The translations under genes were made by a program, and so were the position numbers. Shown in pieces: positions 21,701 to 33,700 of a DNA stretch of 64,000 nucleotides (the stretch's first letter is position 1; each line of letters begins with the position of its first letter). The notes beneath the pieces are model-generated. The model was given only the letters and a program-made list of their open reading frames with translations, ran no database searches and was not told the origin of the DNA. The DNA comes from Gymnothorax reevesii (Eukaryota > Chordata > Actinopteri > Anguilliformes > Muraenidae): positions 71,963,607 to 72,027,606 of the forward strand of contig CM056586.1 in assembly GCA_029721435.1 (NCBI GenBank), read 5' to 3'.

Positions 21701-24700
21701 CAGTCAAAAGGGGTGGACTATGATAAATGAATTGCCGGTGGGTGTGGTGGGGTTTTGTTTCCATGAAGGCAAATTAGATTAGCCGCGGTCTTTCCCTTTT
21801 AAACCAGTGTGTTAATGCCATAGCGAACTCTCAGTTTCGTAAGGTGAAGAACAAGCAACTAACTTAGGTTACTGCCCCATCCTTTTGTCCTCTAAGAACT
21901 GCACTGCAATGCAGGCTAATGTGAGATGATGTCTGGGGGACAGAGGTCTATTTACCAGGTAATTCACTTTGTACAAGAAAGAGAGGATGATTTCAGTCAT
22001 ATACAAAATGGCACTTGTGGTATTAAAACATTGGTGAGGCTAAGGTGAATTATTTACATTTCTCAGATACAGAAGATATTTGTGAATAAAAAAATACCCC
22101 TTCACCCTCCCAATTCCATTAGCTCCCACCACCATTTTGTAGGAATTCATTATATGGTCCATAACAGCCGTGATAATGTGAAGGAAATTATATGCATTTA
22201 TTTGCGAACAACTCCACTTGCAAGCAGTTCAGTCCGATGAATCTACCAAAGAGTGGCAGTGTTTGTGTTCAAATATTATTTGCGTGAGTCAGAATGCAAA
22301 AAAGGTCTGCGACACAAAAATTGCACAACACCAGCTTTATGCAGTAACACATCTCCAATTACACTGTTCCACCCCTAAAGACACAAACATTTATATTTTA
22401 CAGCAGAAAACTACCAAACGGCGCCAAGTGATTAATACTCCATTTGCAACCGAGGAAACTGCACATAACGTCACAACCACATGCAGTTCTATTTCAGAAG
22501 GCACAAAAGTAGAGCCCTGTATTTTAACTGCGCATCATCATCTTTTAGCTGCGTCAGATTTGAAAGTCTGAAGGTTCTAAGAAATGCCACATATGAGAAC
22601 AGTTAAGATTCCAGTGCTGTGACCAATCATCTTTTATTTGTTAAGTACAAGGTGCTGAACATAACATTCTTGGTTTCCAGGAAACCATTTGGCAGCGCAG
22701 GCCCTTTTGGGACACAAACTGCTCCATTATCTTTCAGCATATTTAAACAAACTGTCAGAGTCTACACGAACTTCAGCAGTGGTTTTCTTTTTTTTTTTTT
22801 TCATAGTAGGGGTTAGGGCATCACCCTTACCGGACTTTTGTGATGACAGGGCAACCACTAGTGCTGGGTCGATCTCACAGGGCAGCCCAGCGGCAGAGGA
22901 GAGCTCATACACATTCATTGCCACCTGGAACAAGCGAGAGAGGGAAGTCACAGCCCAGAAGCACTATAGAATCAGCAATATCCACATTCCTGAGGTCTTT
23001 TACCTTCATGTCTGTTTCTCTGGGAATGTGGTCCTTAAAATCCTCCACGGAGCTCACCAGGAACGGAATATGACAGGACAGCACCTTAAAACATGGGAAG
23101 TTTGCGTGTCAGTGCAGTTTTGCCATAACTGCTGACTGCTTTGCTCACCAACAACCCACTTGCTGAAGTTGCCAGCAGTAACTACGACTAACGCATAAGA
23201 AAACTGACGACTCAAAAACGACACTTACATCTCTGAGCGCCTCCTGGGCCAGTGATCGGAACGAGAGAATGACCCCAATAATGGTCATCCGCTTCAGCAC
23301 GCTGTCAACAGCTAGAAAATCCCCAAAAACAGAAGAGCAAACTTGTAAAATGTCAACACAGACCACAGAAAGCCCCTCCTGTCCAATACAACTAAGTGCC
23401 TGTGCACAAGGCACACTGAGCGGTAACAGAATTTTTTATGAGTGCAGAGATCCGTCTGGTTTAAAATGTTAACATTGATCAAAACAAATAATGGAGCAGC
23501 CCCTTGCAGTATCAGAACGAGGTATAAACCATCAAGCAGCGACAGCGAGCACGAACACTGAGGGTGGAAACGCAGCAGATCTCCATGAGCGGCGCGCTGC
23601 TTTGATCTCCAGCTGAACACAACACATTTTCAGCTCTCTGGATGTAAAAGTGCACTAACATGACAGTTTCTTGAAAAGCGCGGCCATCTGGTCAGGTTTG
23701 TCAAAGCTGGTCCTCATCTGGGTCAGAATCTCCACATTTTCCACGACCAGTTTCTATCAGGGAAAAGATGCAGATGACTGAGATACTGCTGCAGAATATC
23801 CAGAGCATATCAACAGTCCTGTATAAAGCTAAATATTAGGACTATGTTTTTCCTGGTACTCCAGCTCATTACCCGTACTCTAGCTTACTACATTTGAAGA
23901 AAATAATAAATATAAGGTCAAGAGAGACGCTGTCAAGTTTAACCCTTTTCCCCCCTAAGTGCCGGTGGACTCTCCTATAATGCCTTAGTTTTCCTACAAG
24001 TGCCATATTGCACTCCCATATGTACTATGGTTAGACCAATCAAAACATTTATTTTGTTTCAGTCAGGTCCTATCCTGTCTTAACCAATCAGAACAAGCCT
24101 TATAGATGACATTTGCATAATCCCATGGCATAGCTATACTCAATAATTTCAAGATTTTAGCCCTCACTTTTTAGTAATCAAAATGGCAGAAATTAAATAT
24201 GACGATAATTCAAGCACTTTGGTCTTCGAAGGATTCTTGCCAGTCTATAAGATTTGCAGTCTATAAGAGCAGACTATGAAAGCAACATCATTATTTTTTC
24301 TGTTAATACAAATGATCTATCGGACTTATCCCCAGGTGAAACTGAGTCCAAACATGAAGATGGTTAGGGTGATGACCGAATCTACAACTTTTCTTTGTAA
24401 CATAATGTTCTTTAGCTTATAGTTTTTGCTGTACAGAACTTGTACAGACTGAACAAAAGCCTGAATAAAGAACATCTATAAAAATACAAAGGCTGTGCTT
24501 TCTTCAATGATCAATGACAAAAAACATTAAAGAAAGCAACTAAGTAAGAAAAGCAACTCCCTATTTGGGAGAACCAAGCACTGACCCTTGGAAACACCAT
24601 ATGAACTAAATAAGGAACATGCTACTGACAACACATCTATGTCACAAATGGTTTGTTCCCCAGGATTTTTTTTTAGATCATTTTATTTTGAACATAAATA

Positions 24701-27700
24701 CAGATAAAAGAACACAAAACCTACACAAGAGAAGGTGTCCAAAAAGGAGTAGGTGGAAATAAAACTTAAGAATAAGAGCGTAGCGCTCAGTTCCTTGTTT
24801 TCCAAAAGCCAACAAGTATAATGAGTTTGGGAAGTTTCCACCTGCACATATGACCTCTCACCTTGAGCTCAGCCACCTGGGAGGAGATGTGCCACATGAG
24901 GCTCTCACTGAGGAACTTCATGCCGTAAGGCCCCAGCAGCTCGGACAGGGACCTCATCTCTGTGAAAGATGCGCACTTCACATTACCCACCAGAATGGTG
25001 TCATTTCACAAGGTCAGAGTCCAGCTCTACACGCAACCCACTACAGCGTGGTTCATTCACTAGTGACATTGGTGGCACCCAGAGAGATTTCAGAATGATG
25101 CAAGTGATTTGAGTTTATTTAGCTCCTGCAATATGTGCTGTGGAGTTAAAAACAAAAGCAAGCAATTGTATGTTTGCATTTCATCTAATGGCGGGCAATT
25201 TTCAAGTGTAAATCAATTGCAAATTACAGATAATGATTAGAACTGTGCACTCAACCAGAAACTCAACCTTAATCATCTTGACCCAATTCTCAGGTGTAAC
25301 AGCAGTGAGTAAGATGTGTTTGCGGAAATTCCTAAGAAAACACGTAAAAGCCCAATACATCATCATCACTTCTTGCCCACTCACCAGATATATCGGAGTA
25401 CTCCTCTGCGTTAAAGGTCAGCTCATTCTCCGTGGGGAGATTGACAAATGCCTTCATGGCTGGGAAGTAAGCAATATGCCCATTGCTAACTTGGCGCAAT
25501 AAGGTTTCCAGGTACCTACAAAAGAGAAGACATGGTCCTCACTGTGGCCATTTGCATGAGATGCATAGCAACACAACCTGCCCCAAAATTTTTTCCTCAC
25601 CGCGACAGAGTAACCTGAGGTGCCCTGTTAATCACCCACATGCTAGTGGAATCTACTCAAGAAGTATATTAGCTGAAGTGAATACAGTGCTCAAATGCAA
25701 ACAGTCGGTTAGCTATTTTTCAACACACAAGAAAAACAGGAGAGCTCATTCTAGGTCAAATGGCTGGGCTAGAGTGACAGTCCGCATATAGCTGATGCAT
25801 CACAGATAATACACCACCCGCCAAGGTTGCAGGCCTGCCCGCACTTGCACAGCATTACTAACTGAGCCAAGTAGGAGCCTATTCACCGAAACCTCGGAGG
25901 AGAATGGATTTAGAGTCTGTCAGGGCACTGGTGGTTCTCACCAGTTAGTATACAGGCTTGTGATTGTGGGCTCTCCATGACTGTCAAGATGCTGGGTCTG
26001 CTGCAAGAGTACGTTGTTGAACACCCTCGTAATGTCGATTTGGACGTAATTTTCGATGGACTGGAGCACAGTCATGTAGGCACGCACGCTGAGCAGGAGC
26101 TCGGACGGTTTGGCGATCTCCTGGGTGGCCTGGTTGTACATGGTCATCCCAACGATGGACCTGAGATGGAATGCAGAATTGTCAAAAACGTGTTCAGCCT
26201 CGGACGGCAGCGAGAGGGGAGAAGGTCCATCCTGCAGCGATGGCCGAATTCAGGACAGATCTGCTTTCTCTCCGGACCATGGGATACGTCACAGAGCACA
26301 GAAGTACAAACAGTGCTACTTTAAAAATAACAGCACTATGACAAAACACACTCTGATAAATTAACAAGATCTATAAACAACATATTAATAATATTTTGTG
26401 ATGCAGTTAGGAGATTGCTAAAAGCACGAGGGAGAAAGCAATAGGCTGTACATGATGACAGAAGGCACCGGTGTCTTTGGAATAAGGCTGTTTTTGAGGT
26501 TCGTAGCCAGAAGCAGTTTGCCAAGAAATCTGTTTCATGGTCTTGAATCCCGCAGTGGAAACTTCCAGTCGTTTCTCGGCCCATGTTTACTCAGTTGGAG
26601 AAGTTTTTTTTTTTTGTGGCTGCAGTGAAAAATTGGTTGAGCCAAATCTCTCTCCACAAGTCCAATAAATCACAGGAATAAAGCCTATAAACTAAAAGTT
26701 GCTAAACTATAAAAGTGTGCTTTTCCCTCTTCAGTTTGCCTTTGAGAGCGCAACAGAGTATTAAAAGAGAAAATCACATCGGACAGACTACACATTACAA
26801 TCATGTGAGTTGTAAAACATGCATAATAATACGCAGGATAAAATGATAGGGCCAGTAAGGAGAGATCTCGTCTCACTGCGAGACCATAATCTTTGGACCA
26901 GGGAAATGACTGTCCAAACACCCGTCTTGTCCCAGGACGTGTGTAAGGCAATGTAAAACGTGTATTAGGGTTCAGGACAGACGACTCACTTGGTGAAGCG
27001 GAGCTCCAGATGAGATGTCAGATACTCTCTCGGAGTGAAGGTGTGTTCCCAGACCACCATGTTGGGCACGTAGTTGATGGAGAAGCACAGCTCCGAGAGC
27101 GCAGTGTGCAGCTTGTCCAAGCTGAGGAAGGCACATCAGACACCAGTGATTTTTTACAGACAGTTTTATATGGACTAAATGTGGAATAAGGGATTTGGAG
27201 AAATGCTAAGGATTGGGACTTCTATGAGCCACCGCTGAGCAATCAGCCCCTTTAATTCCCCGTTAACACAAGATTCTCCCACACCAGACAAGCAGTTAAA
27301 ACACCTTTATGTGGCGACCACTAGTCAGGAAACCTGGTGCTGACACTAAATTCCCACTAGGTGGCGCTTCCCACAGATGGACAAACGACCATAGCCGCAG
27401 GCACTGAATTCGGGTACCGCTTGAGCTTGACTTGTAGCCCTCGAGGAAAACTCCACAGTTCACTGTCGCAATTTTTAACTGAACATTTGAAAATATGCTC
27501 ACAGAATGAGGGCCAATATCCACATTTGCAAATGTGTACTGAGCCTTGTAAACATGCAGAATAAAAACATGAGCACTAATTTTGAAACACAGGCCTATTC
27601 AGCCAATCATGCCTCGAGCAACTCAATTCCCAGCCCTCCGATGCCAGCTTTGTCATGAATTCATGGTGCAAACAGATAGATTTCGAACAACTGTCATTAC

Positions 27701-30700
27701 TGTCCACAGGATATAGCCAATGTATTTGTTCTCAGTATTAGTATTTGCAAATGTTCAGTTTTGAAATTTCAGATATAAATGCCCATTTCTCTGCCCAGAA
27801 AAAGTAACTTTTGTGCATTATAGCTCTACTGAAAAGAGGAGTTCTCACAGAAATGAATGCTAATTTACCAAGAAACTAAGCAGAGGAGAATCAATTTTTA
27901 GTAATATTCATTTGTGGCGGAAGGAAAACGGTCTTCATGAACATTTAGTGCGAGCCCCAGATATTACCCTCAAACTACTAATGTAAGTATGTTTCATCTG
28001 TGCTTTTACCATATTCAGATCACATGGTGCGTGTGCAAAATTACTGTGCAAGTGCTTTTTTGCATGTTTGTGAATTTTACATAGTTTCAGGGGAAACATA
28101 AGTCATAAGATTTGTTTCAATAACAAATAACAAATAATAATTTGTTCCTAAGTGGACGTAAGGGCGCTCGGGAGTATCCGCTTTTGAGTTCATGTAACTT
28201 GTCTGCAATTCCACTGATAACTGAAGACTAAACACTTGCTGGCCAATTTTTTTTTTGGTCCATGCATCATGTATACAAAATGTACGCCTTGATGGAAGCC
28301 AGATCTAACATACCGCAGAATACTGCTACCAGTTATCAGCAAGTTATCTGCAAGTGCCTGCTTTGGCTGAATTACAGCCATGCCATCTGACCAAAGATGT
28401 CCATCCCTTATTTTGCATGGTTGTAACATTCAACAATTTCAGTCTTCCTCTTCAGATCGAAATGTATTTCTGCATCCCACTTAAAATGCACACATTTTTT
28501 TCCCCACTTGGTCATATTATTATCAGTTAGTGTTGCAACTTCTATTCCAGACAATAGTACAATATTTTACCTTATTAGGTGCTTGTGCAGAAGGGGGCGT
28601 TTCACGGCTTTTCCTTCGTATTTTTCTAACTGTGGTAGTTTTGTTGCACATACAGCTTTTCAGCCACAGCCACTGAGGTGAAGAAACTGAGACCAAATTC
28701 CTTTTCTCACCATGGACGGGTTCCATTAGGCGCATTACCACACTGTCAGCCAACCGCTCTCCAACAAACCCTGTGTCATCTTTTCCAAGATATGGAAAAG
28801 CATTCAGCAAATATTTGGTTCTTAAATCGGCTGCTAATCAGAATTTCATCCCAAATTTGTTTGGTTTGCGAGCCATAATTGCATAAACGGATATTGTGCT
28901 TTCGTAGGACTGTTAGGCACTCTCCCTGTATATAGCGGGCCAATAAAATTTTTCCAGATCTCGGAAATTATGGCAAACTAGTCTTTCTTAAGATGTGTCC
29001 TTTGCATGTTTTTGTCATCAAAATACAGATGCTGCATGGCGTCTCAGGTCCTATCTCAGAAATTATGGTAAACTAGTCTTTCTTAAGACGTGTCCTTTGT
29101 GTGTTTTTGTCGTCAAAATACAGAGGCCATATGGCGTTTCAGAAACCTCTGGCGTGACATGGTTTCACTGAGCACCGGGTCAGCCATTTCAGAAGACCAG
29201 TGGTTCTCCAAATCCTTTCTGCATCGGTCACGGATACCTCAGAAATATACTGGGCATGTCTTCAGTTTGACTGCTGGCAAAGCCAAACCAACTGACTGCC
29301 CCTTATTGGAGTTTCAGATCTGCTCCCAGATCTCCACAACAACCAAATTCTCAGAGGGGTCAAAATATCATTTTCTGCATGCTGTGCAGGACCCAATTTT
29401 TCATTCTTGCTGAAGTGCTTCTAGGAACGCTGCTAGCAATTTTTTCGACCCAAACCTTTCCATATTTTGCCACCCCTTGGCTCATGGACACATTATTATT
29501 GATGTCAGCATGACATTCATCATTGGAATCTGATGCACAGATATTTACTCCATTAAAGCCCCTATCTTCAGACTGCATTTCATTTATATTCTGAAGGACT
29601 TCCTCTGTTCGCTTAGCTGTGTTGCACTTCATATGTGCAACTGCCCCTAGCAAAAACTTGACCAACAATGCAGCTGCTGGTCTGGTGTTATCAACAGCTA
29701 GACATAGTTTAGTTTAACACTAATCATTACAGCCCAGCCAATGCAATTACCCTTTTCATGTGTTTTGGTGGAAGGTACAGTCTGCACCTCCATGCCTGAG
29801 TGTCTGCCTAATAGTCCAAAGGGAATCAAATATCTCTGAGGTATTGCAGCAACAAAACAACTGCATGGAGACAGTAAAATTTACAATTAGACCAACTAAT
29901 ATAGTTGGTTTCTAGAAACCGCAAATTTATTTATTTTGTATTATTTTGCTATGCTATTCATGTTACGAGCCTTGTCCTCCACTCGGTGTAGCAACAGCGT
30001 ACTGACGTGAATAGACCAGAGAGTTTTCCAGCCTCTTTCGTAGGCAGTGTTTTCCACTTTATCAATGACTGGGCGGTGCACGTAGGGTAGGTGGTGTTTT
30101 TTTGTGAGCGGGTGGTGCACGTTTCATTTTGGTGATGTTGCGCACTCGATCGCACGTCTTCCAGCAGTCTTTAAATTCTGTTTTTTTTTTTGTATCGGGC
30201 GGCATAGGCTTCTCAATGAGCGCATGACCTTTAGAGCTTTCACAAGCCATACACTGAAGACGGGACATTTTCTGCATGTAAGTCTGCTGTAGTTGGCCAA
30301 ATCTGTAGCCATGTCATAACCTAAGCCTGCGCCAAAAAGGAAGAGGTCAAAATTTGTGGCCTGTGGAGTGTCCGCAAAAAAAATCTCTACCAACGCAGCA
30401 GTGGAGACGACGATTATGAATCCATAGTAGCCTCTACGGTAAGTTAAGTATTTTGTAATCAGAATGTATTTTCGTATCTAGAGAAAGAAAAAAAGAGATT
30501 CCTTGAAAAGGGCTCATTTACAGTCTCAGTTTATTCGCTTTCATGGTCGGCACTATAAATAAGAATTGAGAGTGAGAATTTAGAGAAACAAACAATAATA
30601 TATTTTGCTTGGCAGTGATCCGATAAAAAAAGCCTGAAATTGCAGGATAGTACAACCATTCAGGTAAAACTGAAATGTTATTGCTTGTTAAGTGAATGTT

Positions 30701-33700
30701 TATGACACTATGAAACTAGACAGTCCGGTCGCCTGCAACTGCAGGGATGTAGCCCCCGAAAGCCCGCCTCTCCCTTTGTTTGCCATTATAAGGCCAATAC
30801 TGTCACCTTGGCAAACTACAAAACCCAAAACCAGTGAAGTTGGCACGTTATGTAAATCGTAGATAAAAACAGAATACAATGATTTGCAAATCCTTTTCAA
30901 CTTATATTCAATTGAATACACTGCAAAGACAAGATGTTTAATGTTCAAACTGAGAAACTTTTTTTTTTTTTTGCAAATAATCATTAACTTAGAATTTAAA
31001 GGCATCAACACATTGCAAAAAAGTTGGCACAGGGGCCTTTTTACCACTGTGTTACATCGCCTTTACTTTTAACGACACTCAGTAAACGTTTGGGAACTGA
31101 GGAGACCAATTTTTGAAGCTTTTCAGGTGGAACTCTTTCCCATTCTTGCTTGATGTACAGCTTAAGTTGTTCAACAGTCCGGGGTCTCCGTTATACTATT
31201 TTACGCTTCATAATGCGCCACACATTTTCAATGGGAGACAGGTCTGGACTACAGGCAGGCCAGTCGAGTACCCGCACTCTTTTACTACGGAGCCATGCTG
31301 TTGTAACACGTGCAGAATGTGGCTTGGCATTGTCTTGCTGAAATAAGCAGGGGCGTCCATGAAAAAGACGTTGCTTGGATGGCAACATATGTTGCTCCAA
31401 AATCTTTATGTACCTTTCAGCATTAATGGTGCCTTCACATATGCGTAAGTTACCCATGCCTTGAGCACTAATACACCCCCATACCATCACAGATGCTGGT
31501 TTTTGAACTTTGCGCCTATAACAGTCCGGATGGTTCTTTTCCTCTTTGGTCCGGAGGACACGACGTCCACAGTTTCCAAAAACAATTTGAAATGTGGACT
31601 CATCAGACCACAGAACGCTTTTCCACTTTGCATCAGTCCATCTTAGATGAGCTTGGGCCCAGCGAAGCCGGCGGCGTTTCTGGGTGCTGTTGATAAATGG
31701 CTTTTGCTTTGCATTGTAGAGTTTTAACTTGCACTTGCAGATGTAGCGACGAACTGTAGTTACTGACAGTGGTTTTCTGAAGTGTTCCTGAGCCCATGTG
31801 GTGATGTCCTTTACACACTGATGTTGGTTTTTGATGCAGTACCGCCTGAGGGATTGAAGGTCACGGGCTTTCAAAGTTGGTTTTCGGCCTTGTGGCTTAC
31901 GAGCAGTGATTCCTCCAGATTCTCTGAACCTTTTGACGATATTACAGACCGTAGATGATAAAATCCCTAAATTTCTTGCAATAGCTCATTGAGGAATGTT
32001 GTTTTTAAACTGTTCCGACAATCAGCTCACGCATTTTTTCACTAAGTGGTGACCCTCGCCCCATCCTTGTTTGTGAATGACTGAGCATTTCAGGGAAGCT
32101 GCTTTTATACCCAATCATGGCACCCACCTGTTCCCAATTAGCCCGTTCACCTGTGGGATGTTCCAAATAAGTGTTTGATGAGCATTCCTCAACTCTCTCT
32201 CTTTTTTGCTACTTGTGCCAGCTTTTTTGAAACATGTTGCAGGCATCAAATTCCAAATGAGCTAATATTTGCAAAAAATTACAAAGTTTACCTGTTTGAA
32301 CATTAAGTAACTTGTCTTTGATGTGTATTCAATTGAATATAGGTTGAAAAGGATTTGCAAATCATTGTATTCTGTTTTTATTCACGATTTACACAACGTG
32401 CCAACTTCACTGGTTTTGGGTTTTGTAAATTGATAGGTGTCATAACTTAAGTATAACCAGGGGTTAAAGTGGGCCGGAACCGTCCGGAAGGTGCGTTCCG
32501 CCACCTTAGTTTGAATTAAAATATTTATTTGACTAAAGCTGCTTTCACACCAGATGCTCAACAATTTTTTCGCATGACAGATTACATTCAAAGCAGTGGC
32601 GTAGCCAGAGGGTGGGCCAAGACACGCTATGACAATAATTAGTCCTGGCTAGTTCTCAATCATTTTCCTTTATTGACACATTTTCCAATTATCGGAATTT
32701 CCAACTGAAGACACTGTTTCTCTCCATATGCGATCTAAAAGCGATTAAATCATTGGCAAAATTCAGTACAGTTGCGGAACAACAACAGAGAATTGAGTTG
32801 CACAAAACCTCGGTTTGAAACAATTATTAGTCCTGACCTGTTCTCAGTCATTTTCATAACCGAAGGTTCACTCCAAGAGCACTCCACACTTAACAGGTGC
32901 TGCTTGTTCTCCCCGATTAGGTAAGATGATAATCATCAATCTGGATGCGTACTTGTTGAATTTAAATCAATGTTATTCAAAATTGCATACCTGACGACTC
33001 TCACGCAAATAGCTGGAGCCGGACGCTTCTTATATCCAATTGAACTGCTGAGTGCCACTTTAAAAAAAAAAAAAAATCAACCCACACAATACTGAGAGTG
33101 AAAGTCTGCGTTTCATTGGAACACGGACCAGTTCAATCAACGCAAAGCATTGGCTTATTAATAAGAAAATAATTTTGCTATACTGAATTTTGCCCATGAT
33201 TTCATCGTTGTTAGATTGCATATGGAGAGAAACCATGTCTTCAATTTCTAATTACGATAATTGGAAACCGTGTCAATAAAGGAACATAACGTGTTGCTGA
33301 ATACCCCTCTGTCCGGGCAAGATTTCCTGCCTCAAGGTCACAGCGCTAAGGTCAAAGGCGAAATCCAGTAAAAACAAGACCTTGCACATCTATGGGTCAT
33401 ATTGAGTTACCATTCCAAATTTGGTGAAGCTGCGATCATTAGATGCTGAGTACTGACCCGGACAAGATTTCCATGGTCAAGGTCTTGGAGCTAAGGTGAA
33501 AGGTCAAATCCAGCAAAAAACCTGACGCTGCACATCTATGGGTCATAGTGAGTTACCATTCCAAATTTGGTGAAGCTGCACTAATTTTTTGCAGAGTACT
33601 GACCCTGACAGGTTTTCCATGGTCAAGGTCATAGAACTAAGGTCAAAGGTCAAATCCAGCAAAAAACCAGACGTTGCACATCTATGGGTCATAGTGAGTT

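Noticed and set aside
22218..22571. 117-codon plus-strand frame in nckap1 intron 27
   Set aside because: No recognisable motif, no start context or splice evidence; length is within chance for this much sequence.
25977..26324. 115-codon plus-strand frame
   Set aside because: Antisense of nckap1 exon 21.
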